DNA of 64,000 nt from Ulota crispa (GCA_963920765.1 OY987250.1:9726409-9790408); one strand, 5' to 3'; positions 44,420-57,580 are shown, numbered from the stretch's first letter. Numbers and translations: made by a program. The notes: generated by a model from the sequence alone, not told the origin.

Positions 44420-45349
44420 TATCAGTCTTTGTGTTCTTGACATGCAAGGGACCTTCTCACCACCAATGAATTGTGGTATTCCCATTGCGCCATTTCTAAG
44501 ACAAGGACAATGAAAGAGGTAAAATAATTGATATTGTTTTTGACCCCTTTGAACGTTGCATACGATATGTCAATCCGGGACTTTGCTTGAGTTTGTAAGG
44601 ATTTTCACGTAAGCGTGACAAAAATAATAAGTAGGCTTCTTTACTATCATACTCAGTGATAGGAAATCCAACTGGCAATGCAACCGAAAAATGTAACTAA
44701 ATATTACACTGAACATGGAACTATTTATATGGGCTCGTTTTAACTTAAAAGGGTAAAGAGAAAAGCAGATGAGCGTGGTAGTAAGAAGGGGATGAGCGAG
44801 AAAGGACCAAAACAGGTGAACCCCTAGCAAGCTCACCTAACCTATGCAGGGCCGGCTGGAATTGGATGGGGGCGTATTTCCGGTAGTGTCCGGCTGTGTC
44901 CGGCTGCGCGTGGCAGCGATGTTTGTGGGGTTTTGAACGGCGGAATTCAAACGGTCTTTTCAAGCTTAATTTGGGTACACCTGTGGCAGTGTTGCCTGGG
45001 GGTGTCCCAGTTCCAGCCTTTTCCTGGGTGTTGCATAAACGGTCCTCCGCCACTCCCCCCCCCCCCCATGGCCCCATGGCCCCATGGCCCATCCCCGCTT
45101 TGCCTTCCCTTCCTTGACCCTCCGGAGTACCATTTCTGTACACAACCTGGTTGTCTAGTACTTTGGTTCAGGAATTATTTTCTTGACTTTTTTGTTTGTT
45201 TTCTCATAAGAGGGTTTAAAGCACTGCTGGCTTCTCCCACAATTTTGTTAGCGTCTAGTACAGCTTTACCTAGCTTTACCTATACCTACCCTTTCTTGCA
45301 TATAAAATAAGGAAATTTTAAATAACACTCCATATGTTTTGCCCATATT
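44420..45349. other. Intergenic with a GC-rich island
   Basis: 44840-45130 is strikingly GC-rich for this desert, with a C11 run, CCATGGCCCCATGGCCC repeats and TGTCCGGCTG repeats. No gene could be recognised. Confidence 0.5.
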
Positions 45350-46291
45350 TTAACCCCTAAAGGACCAAGCCCTTTTTCCTATGAAACCTAATGAAAACTG
45401 TCACTTTTGGAGGAATGAGTAGAAAAGTAGGAGAAAAAGTTGTTTTTGGAAATCTGATTGTAAGATCATGCCCTAGATTACAAGAGGTACTTGCGGGAAA
45501 AAACCAGCTCATTCTAAATGTAGAGGAGTGAGATATTGATATTTGAAGTGAAAAAAAAAGTGCTTTTTCTTGTGTTGCTCAAAAATTTCAGAAGCCTTTG
45601 ATTGCTCCTATATCAAAAAATTGCTCTACGCAAAGTTGAGGTTTATTTTTTCCATGTAGAAGACCAAATTAGGTAAGTGTGGGAGAATTTTCAAATGTAT
45701 TGGAGGTGTAAAACATACTTTGTAAAATCTTGCAATGCCGTAAGGCCATGAAATTTGCATAAACACTAGGCAAAATTGGAGGATTAATGTAAAATTTAGA
45801 ATTTAGAATTACTTTGATCCAAATGGTGAAAACCAAGGAATCTTAGTCTAATACAACTTGGAAAATTAAAGAAGTCAAAAAAAAAATTCACAAAAGAGCT
45901 CAAATTAGTAAAGCACCAAAGGCAAAATGAATGGAGGTATGGGAGTCCCATACTTGCCTGCAAACTAAAACTTTTCACTTGCAAATCAAAATTGAATGAT
46001 TCAAAGCTCCCCACATATGTATAAATCTAAAAAACCAATTTCAGGTTTTTTTTTATTTATTAATTATTTAAAAAAAGTTTTTGGCTGCTTGCCCTCCCCC
46101 ATTTTTCAAAAATTCATGCATAGCTTCTTTAATAAATGTTGAAATGAAGAAAAAATTAAATGCTCACGCAGATTTTTGAATTCCCCATTTTCAATAAAAG
46201 TTTCAAAACATCATGCAAAATAGTTTAACCATAGGTACATGCTCAAAATCCCATTTGTCCCCCAAAGGGACAATGATCTTATAGGGGTTAA
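45350..46291. mobile_element. TTAA family D full-length asymmetric copy (D4)
   Basis: 942 bp, left type-2 arm (TTAACCCCTAAAGGACCAAG), right type-1 arm (ATAGGGGTTAA). Same layout as D3 in the opposite orientation. Confidence 0.87.
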
Positions 46292-47845
46292 AAAATACCC
46301 TTGAAATTTTTAAAATTGCAAAATTATCTATTAAGGCATTTTACAATGCACCTACGCTGCAGTGATACGTTGAGCCACAAGCATGTTTATAGACATGCTT
46401 GCATGTCCAACTATGCAAGCACTTTGTTCATTGAAAGCAATTTGTTCAATTGTGAAAATGAATATGCAAATATGTATAAGTGTTAGAGCACACATATCTC
46501 AAAAATAGGAAAATGGGTTGATGGTGTTTTACTAAAGCAAAATAAGAGACGAATTCAAATCATGTATGGATGGTTGTGGGGGTGGTTATATGTATTTGGT
46601 TGGTCACACTACATTTGTACCAGGGTATTGCGGAACCCCTACATGGGTGTTTTTGCAATTTTGAAAATTAGAAAGGTTATTATTAAAATACAAACAAATA
46701 CGAGGATGTTTTTCAAATTTTCCCTGAAAATAACTACCATTTCCCATGGTTGGTTTAAAAGCGTAGCAGTGGTGAATCCAAGAAGCATGGTTTGTTGTTT
46801 CTATGTTTTATCCTAAGAGGGAAGGGGCGGGGCTTGTCAAAGTTCTTTGCACCTCTTGATGTACACAAAAGTTTTCGATTTTCTCATGGCTAATACAACC
46901 GAATTTAAAGAACGGTCTATTTTGAAAGCATAAATACGTTGGTTTTATTTTATTTTTGTTAAGATTTGAAACCCCTTGTTGGTAAAGTGACACGCGCTCT
47001 ACAAAATGCATGCACTACAAGGGAAACTATCTAAAATAACTAAAATATGTCAAAATTATCATATCTAAATCTACAAAAATTGTTCAATTTGATAATCTTT
47101 TTGTCATTTTGAACACATTTAGTCAATTTGGACATGTCAATTAGGACACAATTTCTTGTAATGAATATGCAAAAAAGGAAAACATGGCAAGAATCTTGCA
47201 TGTGTACTGTGCATGTTCATCATACAATAAATTACTACCAATGACTTTCATCTAGTTATTATGGGCAAATCTGATGTTTGCTTGGGAGAGAGATGACGAT
47301 TTCATCTATTTTGTTTGCTTTGTTTATAAGTACTGAAATAACCAGTGTCAAAATGAGGACGCTTTTTTGCAAAAAGTACCAAAATATTATATTTAATTGC
47401 TAGATGAGTTTCTCCTCTTGAAAATTGTTGAGTTTTTCTTTTTAATTTAATGAAAAATACTATAAAATATAAATCATCAATTTGTTGTTGTCCAAATTTT
47501 ACATGAATTTACAAATATAAACCTTTACCCTGGTATCCATTAAATATAACAAATTGTTCTCCATAATTTGGAAAAGAGGCAAATTAGTCCTCATTCCCTA
47601 TCTCTTTCTGAAGAGTACTCTCAAACAATTAATGGTAGATTGTCATATTGACTTTGCAATTTGTAATATTGCAGATTAATGTTAGATATGACAAATCACC
47701 TTATAGATTAGTATGTAATACTCCTCCAAAAATAGAGGAGTTTGAGTGGTCCTTCACATACACAGAGTATTTGCCAAGAAAAAGAAAAAGAATGCTGGAG
47801 GTCATTTGATCTTCCTAAGAATTAGGAATCTTCTAAAATATATTC
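46292..47845. other. AT-rich intergenic, possible degraded family A ends
   Basis: TACCCTTGAAATTTTTAAAA at 46298 and the inverse-like TGGGTGTTTTTGCAATTTTG near 46645 resemble decayed arms of the Mutator-like family A. Nothing else recognised. Confidence 0.35.
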
Positions 47846-48051
47846 TAAGGTAGGAGCACCCAATACCAAAAATGCATCTAATAGCATCACTCTTTACATA
47901 AGGTGTTCATTCTAAAATTTAAATCTAAGTACACCATAGATAGCTTATCATGAGTTATCTATGATTTACCTGGATTTAAGTTTTAAAATAACCACCTTGT
48001 GTAGAGAGTGATGTTATTAGATACATTGTTGTATTGGGTGCTCATACCTTA
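47846..48051. mobile_element. Foldback MITE with TAAGGTAGGAG ends (family X)
   Basis: 206 bp with arms of about 85 bp. Left TAAGGTAGGAGCACCCAATA, right TATTGGGTGCTCATACCTTA. The first nine bases are those of families G and H, so the three may use one transposase type. Confidence 0.85.
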
Positions 48052-48666
48052 CAACGAAGTGAGACTTTTTGTGGTTTAAATAAAATACACCCAATTTGTC
48101 TTGGGAAAAGTCCCTATAAACTCCAATAAGTTTAAATAGTACGTATAGAATTGAATAGTGTTATGCTGGGAGATGACCAGTTGTAATTTTATTTTGTGAA
48201 GCTCCAAAAAGGGACATGAGTTCACTAGTTTGGATTACATTTTCTCCGCTTTGCTTTTAAAAAACGAATTGTTTCCCTTTGAATATGTCGTGGCAAAGGT
48301 GGTCATGTTTTGTTTTGTTTGTAAAAGGGTATCCTTTGGGGAGTAGTTAAGTTGGAGTTTTCTTTTAGTTTCTTTTGTTTTGTTGTTTTTTCTCAAGCGA
48401 TGTCCATTTCAATAGAGCCAAATGCACGACCTAGATCAAGGACGCAATCTACTTTGAGATTTTCCTTCTTTTAAGAAAATCTATTGTTATCAAATTCTTA
48501 CTAAATTTTTGATCCCTAATTGTAAGGGTATGTGAAGTTTGATTTTTCAAAATATGGTACTTGTTTTTGTTTTACTGCATCAAAATTTATCTGGTACTTT
48601 TTCTCAAGAAAAAAATATTTCAGTTGTGAGAGTTTGCAACAAACTTTGAAGCAAAGTTTTCTAAGT
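48052..48666. other. AT-rich intergenic, no gene seen
   Basis: No element boundary or coding signal recognised. Confidence 0.5.
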
Positions 48667-50276
48667 TTAACCCCTAAACCACAAAAGTTCATTCAACAGT
48701 CAATTGAAAGTTTGGGTAGGTTCTTATGAAGTCAATTTTTGGCAAATGTTTTTGAAATTTGGAAACAAGGTGCACACAATGAATACCTTTGTGTGAGAGA
48801 AAAAAGAACTATGATTGGATGCTCATGTAAAAAGTTATGATGCCTAAAAGAATTTGGGCACCTTGGGCAATTTGGGCATCTTTGGAGAATATTATGCTAA
48901 AACTCTCATCAACTTTTGAAACTTGGTATGTATGTAACTAATAAAGTATCGTATACAATGTTCATAAAAAAATTGAGCTCACAAATCACAATCTAAGCGG
49001 AGTCAAACTTTGTTAACTATGTGTGGACAATTTCAAGAAAAAATAGTTTCTTCTAACTTCAAGCCCTATTATCTTGTATTCCATAAATTCAAAGTTCTTA
49101 AAACTTTTTCTGCATATTCCAGATGTTTGCCTTCAACTTCTCACTCTCTAAATTTCAAATGAAAAACTTCCTCATTGCACAAGAAATCATGAAGAAATGA
49201 CTAGTGTATTGCCAATTTACTGAACCTGCTTGCATTGCAAGGTGATCTAGAATAAGCTAGATTTTGTATGTGCTTTTGAAAATTTTCATCAATGAACCTA
49301 ACATTATATACTTATGCATGGTCAAAAATCTTGGTTTGGTGTAGAGCAAAATTTCATTTTAGGAGGGCTCAAAATCTGCTAACGTTGTTTTGCAAGAATG
49401 AAAAAAAGTTGTTTCTCTCGCTTCAAACATTATAACCTTACAATCTATGCAGTCAAATGGGTGAACTTCTTTGCAAACATTGCCTTACTTGTATATTACA
49501 CTTTTGTACAATTGAAACTTAAAAATTTATATGAAATTTGAAATTTGAATAAAATCATCAAAAAATGGCAGTTTTGGTCTTACTTTTCTCTGCTACACCC
49601 TTTGGGCTTTAACCCCAAAACAATATTGAGGACAAAATGTGTCCTTGATCAATTGTTGAATTTAAGTAAAGCCTCACTAAATTACTATTTTAGTTGCTTT
49701 TTTTGTTGCAAAAAGCTTTCTGAAGACTGGTTTTAGCTTCAACAATTTGATTTTGCAAATGATTAATTATGATTTTTCTATTCAAGATTTTGTGCACGGG
49801 TGTCCATTGCAATCTTGACTTTATGTAGTGTTGAGGGCTCTTGAGAATGAGCCTCAAATACACTAGATCTTTGAGAAAAAATCACAATAGTAATTCATTT
49901 AAAAAAATTGCAGAATAGGTTTTGAGAAGTCATAAATTGATTGGGGTTATGCATGTTAGGCCCTTTAACCTCATATTTTTTTGGTGATCAAATTTTTAAA
50001 TTTGACATGTGAAAAGAAGATTGAAAGATTTCAAATCACTTTCACGATTTTAACACTCTCATGATCAAACATTATAATTCTTCAATCCATAAGAGATATT
50101 GTTGTGTTTTCTTTTCTAGTGTGATCTCTAACATATCTAATTTGATTTTATATGGGTACAATTCAAAAAGAATTAATACAACTTGTCAAAATGCTAACTT
50201 TTTGTTCAAATTTAGAGCAAATTCCTAGAAGCTCAGGAATCTCCAGGGTCGTATTGGGGTTAAGCTTAGGGGTTAA
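48667..50276. mobile_element. TTAA-bounded element, family R, containing E2
   Basis: Starts TTAACCCCTAAACCACAAAAG and ends CTTAGGGGTTAA at 50276, with family E copy 2 inserted near the right end. GTTTGGGTAGGTTCTTAT near its left end matches the left part of family Q (53439). Confidence 0.65.
49609..50263. mobile_element. TTAA-bounded element, family E copy 2
   Basis: 655 bp, TTAACCCCAAAACAATATTG to CGTATTGGGGTTAA. Collinear with copies 1 and 4. Confidence 0.85.
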
Positions 50277-53200
50277 CAGGCTTTCTATTGTTTGTCGGAT
50301 CTGCCCGCTCATGGATCCTGAGATAAGAGCAATACTGACCCATTTAAAGAAAGGAAATGAGCAGTAACAGCTTGTACTGCACTGCACTCCTCTTACAATT
50401 TACTGTCAAACAAATATATGACCGGATTTTGGCCTCAGTATTTTCAAAAGCATGTGGCCTGTCCTCTAAGCTTAATAGCATGTACTCTCAAGCTCTAAGT
50501 TAATCACAGTCCTCAGCTTTAACAGTTCAGCAATTTATATGCCAGGGACTGCCAGAGATTTTCATAGCTCCATCTACATTCATGGATATAAGTAGTTTCA
50601 TCCCTTCCATGAAGATCGTAACTCCATTTTAACTTTTAAAAATACCCAAAAAGAATTCTCAAGAAACAAAAGAAAAATATCCTTGGGCTCGTGCCTCATT
50701 GTAATCGCTTTTGAACCTTTTGAAGGACAACATCACTCAATATCATGAGTTAGGATTTGCAAATGAGCCGTCAACGCAAGGATGGCGTTAAAGGTGTCTT
50801 TCGACATGGGAAATGTTATATTGTGAGCGGGAATTTGTGAACCATGAGTAGTAAATCTAGATTTTTTGTGAAAATATTCAATTTCATTTCATAGTCGTGT
50901 ACATAGGGTCCTATAATTGTGCATTTAAAACTTTAATCTTTTGAAAAACTTGCTTTTTTTTTTCAATAGCTTTGTCCTTTTTTACATCTTACTTGGCACA
51001 TCCAATTTTTTTGAAAATCTCAAATATTTAGGGGTTTTTCCTTTCCTCTCAAAATGAGTACTTGGAAGGAAAATGTGTGTTAGGAGTGCTTTTTTCTCAT
51101 TATGAAATACAAGACATTTTTTGATCTCATGTTTAAATAAACTTATTTGTTTGATGGAGTTTTAATTCTCATGGACATTTTCCAAGATGCACGTTTCAGA
51201 ATAAAAGACTTAGTTTGTCATTCCTTTGTGTATATTTGCATGTCTTTGGAGCCACTTTTGTTGATGTTGTTTTGATGAATGAGTGTAACTTTGGTTTGAT
51301 GGACAATTCAATTCATAACATGAAAGCATTATAAGGCAAGTAGGGCCAAGCTCATGTGGCTTGTGCATAACTCAAGTGGCCCATGGGATTTGATGTTATG
51401 CTAACCATTGATTGTGGCAAACTCTTTGGCACATATGCATGGTGGGATATTTTTGTGGAGTAGCAACACCATAGATGTCACATTGACAAATGCATATTAG
51501 AGACGTCAAATCGTCATGCATACAAGTAATGAGCAATAAATCAAATGATTATGTTCATTTCAAGCATTTTCCCTTCTAATCTATAATCATAGTACATATT
51601 ATGCACAAGATGGAAATATGCTTGACACCTTGTTTAGTTGCCTTTTCATCCAATCACCAATTGTAGGATGTGATATGCACAAGATGTGAATGTGAGTGAC
51701 ACCATGTTTAGCCACCTATTCTTTAATTCAATAAGCACCTCTAATAAATGGGTTATTTTGGGCAAGTAATTTAAAGTTGCATGTTCTAGTATTAGGTTCA
51801 AGATATAAACTAATAGTTCTAAGGCATTCAAAATAGTTAAATAAAAAATCCATTTTTTATTAGAATAAAAAGAAGTGTAATAACCAACAACCCTATGATT
51901 ATGTTTTTTTTCAAGCTTTTACAACAAAAACTAAAGTTGTTGTTCCTAGAAGCATTTGAGGAAGTATTTGATTCTAGTCCCTTATTATGGATTTGTCTCA
52001 ACATTACATTAGGTCAACAATTGAAGACATGTTACATAAACATTTCTTTTACCACATAAATTTTGAAGAAATGTACTAAAGCATAAACCATGAATTTCCA
52101 AAGTGTCAATTCCACTTCATCAAACATCAGTTCTAGGTTCAAATTTTTAGAAAGCATACATCTTCAAAGGAAAAAAAATAATGAACCTTGGTTCTTCAAG
52201 GGGATTGTAATTAGGCAAAACCATCTTCCTATAGGCTCAAGCAAAATACCATGGCAATTCACAACATACCAAAAACAAGTAACTATGCTACTAGAGGTTT
52301 TGTTTGTATAGCACTAATTAACTGTCTAATACAATACCTACTCAATCTTCTACAAGGTAGTTATTTTGTGTAAAGCCCCTTGCCATGACATGCTCAAAAT
52401 GGCTCAAAACCAACCTCTCTCAATATAATGATTAGTGGATCAATTTTTGGAAACTTTTTCAATAAATTAACCAAGATCTAAATTTGCACTTCTTGAGTTC
52501 ACCCTTTCAAAATTTCAAACTTGTAAGGGCATACTCCATTAGATTATAACACTCAAAGTATTGTCAAAAAAAATTTTGAAGCTTATCTAACATGTCAACT
52601 TTTTTTGGTCATCTAAAATAATATCTTCCACTTTATGATTTTCTTGTGAAATTTGAATTTCTTGTAGAGCATGAAGTTGGCTATATGCCTCATAAATTTC
52701 ATTATCAACCAATAATAGTGGAATTTTTTGGAAGGCATTGTCAAAATTGTCATTATAGTGAGAAAATTCTATGGAAGAGATTCTTATAGTAATAAATCTC
52801 AATTACAAATTTCGTATGATATAAACCTAGAACATCATGTGGAGTACTTGCCAAAGTTTTTTTTTTCAAAAAATAAAAAGTAAACTAGAAGTTCTTATAT
52901 AGTCAAGGAGAGTTGATTGCAAATTTGACCCATTGACCAAGCAATTATAAAGTGCTTTTGAACAATATGTGAGCAACACCTTTCCTCAATCCCTTAGATT
53001 TTTAATTTTATTTGAAGATGCCCATGTTGACACCTAAATAAAATATGGTACCCTATCTCACATAATTTTGTTCAATTCCAAAAAAATTGGAAAAAAATGC
53101 AAGCTTTTCAATATGAGCACATTCACCCTTATTTTCACAATCTTATCTCAAGTATTTACACAAAAATGCTTGCCAAATACCCAAAAAGCCCAAAATGGGT

Positions 53201-53438
53201 TACTTGGTCCTTTAGAAGTTAACTATTATAGTTTTTGTTAAACAAATTTGAATATTCATCCATATTTTGCTGACATGATTGCTCAACACATGTTCTCACC
53301 AAACGTAAGAAAAAGATTCAAGTCAAAACTAGCTTAGATGGGTTGTGGAAAAATCATTTGTGTTCCAAGAAGCATCCTCTTACACTAAGTTACTAATGAA
53401 GTTTTCAATGGACCAATGGGTAGCCATTTTTAATGTTT
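50277..53438. other. AT-rich intergenic; unpaired TTAA terminus at 53219
   Basis: No gene recognised. GGTCCTTTAGAAGTTAA ending at 53222 looks like the right end of a TTAA element whose left end I could not place. Confidence 0.45.
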
Positions 53439-54344
53439 TTAACCCAAAAGCCATGTTGAGGGGACAAATGGGATTTTGGGTAGGTACTTATAGTCTCAAT
53501 TTTTGTCTTGATTTTTTGAAACTTTATTTGAAAACAGAAAAACACATCAGCTTTTGAGGAATATGATTTTTATTCCAATATATGCCCAAGAGCAAAATTT
53601 ATGCCTAAATAAGCACAAATTTGGGGAGATTGGGTAGCATTTTTTTTACAAGAACTTGATTCTTTTTATTTTATTTTATTTCTCATAGGTTATAGTTTTG
53701 TCTACATCTAAAGCTTGATTCATTCCATTTGGATTACTTATGAGAAAATTATGGACAATCTTATTTTTTGGCAATTCAAGCATCTTCTTGAAAAAACAAC
53801 TTATAAATTTCATTTTTGAATGCAAGTTCAACATTTTTTCAAAAAAATTTGTTTGAAAGGGTGAAGTTTGCTTTCTAGAACAATCTCAATATTGGTATTG
53901 TTTTGTTTCAAATCCATTGCAAGGTTATTAACAATTTAAGTTTTATTCAATTTCATACCTTCTTCTACCTAATGTTTTTTTTGAGAATGAAAATTAAGTA
54001 TATTTTGTTTTGATTTTTTTCCAAATATTTTCAACTCAATTTTCCACCATAAAAAAATAAAACTTCAAACTTTGTGGTGTAAAAATATTAAGTTCAAAAA
54101 GTTCAAAGTTAAATAATTTAATCATGCAAGGTGCAAAAAAATTACACTTAAATGCAAAAATCTTGCAATTTGTGCAATCAAAATTCTTGAAAGTTGTTTT
54201 TCACATTCTTATACTAATCTAATACAACATCCTACGGTTAGATATGCCAAGAGACCAATTTCAAACTTTTTTACTCTTTGCCGTATAAATGGCAATTTTG
54301 AGTGTCTTTTGACAACATAAAGGCCCCATGGTCTAATGGGTTAA
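53439..54344. mobile_element. TTAA-bounded element, family Q
   Basis: 906 bp, TTAACCCAAAAGCCATGTTG to CCATGGTCTAATGGGTTAA. The right interior includes GGCAATTTTGAGTGTCTTTT, shared with the family D type-2 arm, so Q is a diverged relative of D and R. Confidence 0.7.
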
Positions 54345-54802
54345 GAATGATTTTAGAGCAACTCCTAACCCATTCCCTCTAATCTTATGAATTTGAATGA
54401 GAATGGGTTTCCATGTGGATTCCAAAGGCCTTCCAAGGACAATTGACTAAGAAAGGCGTTTCCAGGTGCGCACTCCTTTTGAAAATCAGAATCAGTGCTT
54501 AGAAGCATGCCACGTGGATATATTGCATTTTGTGCTCCATTTTGTCAAGAGCTTTTGACCAATTCCCTGGATGGTGTCCCAACACTCATGGTCTCAATGT
54601 CTCATGCTTTCTGCCCCAAGGGATCCGATACCGTATTTATACCAGAAAAGCTTAGGTCATAAATGCTTTAAGCCTTAGCTTTAAAGACTTGGTCAACTTT
54701 TATGACAGACGGATGGCTCCCAATATGGCCAAGGCCCCAAGCCCTACCAATTTCTACAAATAAAATGTAAGGTAGACATACCCATTCCCGAGCGTTTAAC
54801 CC

Positions 54803-55050
54803 TTAACCCGTGAGCGCCCTAGCAACCATTATGTGGTCGTTGAGTTTCAAAAAATGTCCATGTTTGACTTTTATCCTCTTTTTAATAGTAATGTTAAAAG
54901 ACTTGTACTATTTATGTACCTTTAGATATGTGTCTACTATCATTCAAAAAAAATCCAAACTATTTTACTCTACTTAGGTAATTTTTTTACTGGACTAAGT
55001 ACCCAAGGGTATGGATTTGAGTGAATATGGCTTGGGTGCTCAGGGGTTAA
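54803..55050. mobile_element. TTAA-bounded element, family I copy 2
   Basis: 248 bp, TTAACCCGTGAGCGCCC to GGGTGCTCAGGGGTTAA; same ends as 26139-26387. First of three abutting elements. Confidence 0.85.
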
Positions 55051-55685
55051 CCCCTAAATGCTTGAGGCCTATTTTGAGCTCCTATGAATTTTCTCTAAAT
55101 TGAACAAAAAGTCAACATTTTAATAGGTTTTATTAAAATTTTCAAAATTATCACCGTACAAATTCAAACTAGATATGTTATAGAGCACATAGGAAAAGAA
55201 AACACAACAATATCACTTATGGATTGAAAGATTATAATGTTTAATCATGAGGGTTTTAAAATTGCAAAAACGACTAAAGTTGTTCAATCCTCTTTTCACA
55301 TGTTGAATCTAAAAAGTTGGTCACCATAATAACATGAGGTTAAAGTGCATAACATACATAACTCAAATCACTTTACGGCTTTCCAAAATCTCTTTTACAA
55401 TTTTTAAAAATGAATATCTAGTGTAGAATTTTTTCCAAGATCTAGTGTATTTGAGGCTCATTTCCAAGAGCTCTCAACACTACTAAAAGTCAAGACCGTT
55501 GCATACAATCTTCCATAGAAAAATCATAATCAACCCTTTTCAAAATAAGATTTTTGATGCTAAAACTAGACTAAAAATTTTATTTCAAAAGTATAAACTA
55601 TTAAAAATTGCAACTTAGTTAGGTTTATTGGACTTCAAAGTATTGTCGACACCAAAATTTGGTGCCGCAAGCATTTAGGGGTTAA
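55047..55685. mobile_element. TTAA-bounded element, family E copy 3 (inverted)
   Basis: 639 bp, TTAACCCCTAAATGCTTG to CAAGCATTTAGGGGTTAA. Interior is the reverse complement of the other E copies. Shares terminal TTAAs with both neighbours. Confidence 0.87.
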
Positions 55686-55908
55686 AGGACCATAGGGCAT
55701 AGTATATTTGCTACCGTATAATTAGCATTTGCTACCAAAAAGAAGTTTTAATTTGGGATCTCTAGTAGCTCACTAGAACGGCTTTGATCTATTTTCCAAC
55801 TTTTGTGTTGATCTCAAATGAAGGAAAGGTGTGAATCTAGTCCAAATACAAGAAAAACACCTCGTATTCTGCTGGTTGCAGTAGCAAGATGTGTCCTTTA
55901 GGGGTTAA
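55682..55908. mobile_element. TTAA-bounded element, family N copy 2
   Basis: 227 bp, TTAAAGGACCATAGGGC to GTGTCCTTTAGGGGTTAA. Inverse of part of 42264-42592. Confidence 0.78.
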
Positions 55909-56284
55909 GGGTTTAGAATATTGCAAGGTTTAGGAAAAAAATCAGTAGGGTTAGCTTTTTAACAAGCTATCATGGAACATCATCTATGTGGAATAAAGTA
56001 TTGTAGAAATATTCTATATTAAAGGCCAAACTTACAAGCTCATAGGGTCCCTAAAAGCAACTTTAGACTAATCCTTCAAACTACTTAGATGTGTTCCTAT
56101 AATGGCACTTGACGGTCCCAATCCCAGCCCTCCTAAATTAGCTTAGCAGCTCACATGTGTCAAGACTTGCTTTTGCAAGTAGTAGCATTCATTGCTCCAC
56201 TTTGGGTTCAATAGTGTATGGTGAAACCCTCAATTTTAGGGTGCGGAATTGGGAGCCGCTCAGGAATGGACGTGTTTACCATAA

Positions 56285-56924
56285 GGGGTTTATTGGTATA
56301 TCCAACGTCCCAACTAATTTGCAGTATAAAGTGGAAGCACCCATATCTAATAACTTAAGCCATTTTGCAACAAACTACAAAGATATTGAGGCAACAAATT
56401 ATTTTCCCATGTACAAAGATAAGAAATAGTTACAAGTTATTTGTAATTTTATTTGCAAAACTAAAGTTGCTATGAATTTGGGAGTCAAAAAGTGCTTTGG
56501 ACCCATTGTCAATCTCTAAACTCATGCAATTCCAATAATAATCAAACTAATTTCTGCTCATTACTTCTTAATTCACTTTGGAACATATGGCATGACTTAA
56601 AGTAGTCCCAACCTTCACAAGAACAAAAGAACGCATTCCAAAGCACACATCCTTGCTGATATTGGAAACATCAAGCCCTATTGATTGGGTATGACCATAT
56701 GGAGCATTGTTGGCAATGGGTGCTTTAGAAGGGGTCATTCCAAATTCAAACTAGAGGTCCTTTTTTTTAATTCCATCTATCAAATTACTGGGAGGATTTG
56801 CCTTCCTCCATGCTTTTTCTTAGAAAAGTCTTTTCTTTTTGGGATAGGTTTAACTCCTCATTGCCTAAGATGACAAAGTTGAACCCGTTTCTTGTCTATT
56901 TTGAAAATTGCCAACAATGAGGTG
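56285..56924. other. AT-rich intergenic, no gene seen
   Basis: No element boundary or coding signal recognised. Confidence 0.5.
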
Positions 56925-57580
56925 TTAACCCCAAAACAACCCTAAGGACAAAATGTGTCCTCGGCCAATTTTGAAGTTAAGTAAAACATTACCAAATTAC
57001 TATTTTTATTAGTTTATACTTTTCAAATTATACTTTGAAGTTTAGTTTTAGTTGCAACAATCTGATTTTGCAAATAACTGATTATGGTTTTTCTATTCAA
57101 GATTTTGTGCACATGTATCCATTGCAATCTTGACTTTATGTAATGTTGAGGGCTCTTGGGAATGAGCCTCAAATACACTAAATCTTTGAGAAAAAATCAC
57201 ATTAATAATTCATTTAAAATTTTATAGAGTAGATTTTGAGAAGTCAAAAAATGATTGGGGTTATGCATGCTAGGCCCTTTAACCTCATATTTTTTTGGTG
57301 AACAATTTTTTTAGTTTGACATGTGAAAAGAAGATTGAAAGGCTTCAAATCACTTTCACAGGTTTAACACCCTCATGATCAAACATTATAATCTTTTAAT
57401 CCATAAGAGATATTGTTGTGTTTTTTTTTTTCTAGTGTGATTTTTAACATATCTAGCTTGATATTATACAATTAGAGTTAAAAAAAATTTGATACAACTT
57501 ATCAAAATGTTGACTTTTTGTTCAAATTGGAACAAATTCCTAGAAGCTCAAGAAATTCACCAGGGTCATTTTGGGGTTAA
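56925..57580. mobile_element. TTAA-bounded element, family E copy 4
   Basis: 656 bp, TTAACCCCAAAACAACCC to TCATTTTGGGGTTAA. Very close to copy 2 over its whole length. Confidence 0.87.

Larger units (their letters stand above)
54768..56284. mobile_element. MITE family H copy 2, interrupted by three TTAA elements
   Basis: Left end TAAGGTAGACATACCCATTC at 54768. The body resumes after 55908 and is collinear with copy 1 (35091-35468) to about 56284. The insert lies exactly between the two TTAA tetramers at 54796-54799 and 55905-55908. Confidence 0.87.

Noticed and set aside
44745-45310. Proline-rich open frames on both strands
   Set aside because: Generated by a C11 run and CCATGG repeats; no start context or homology.
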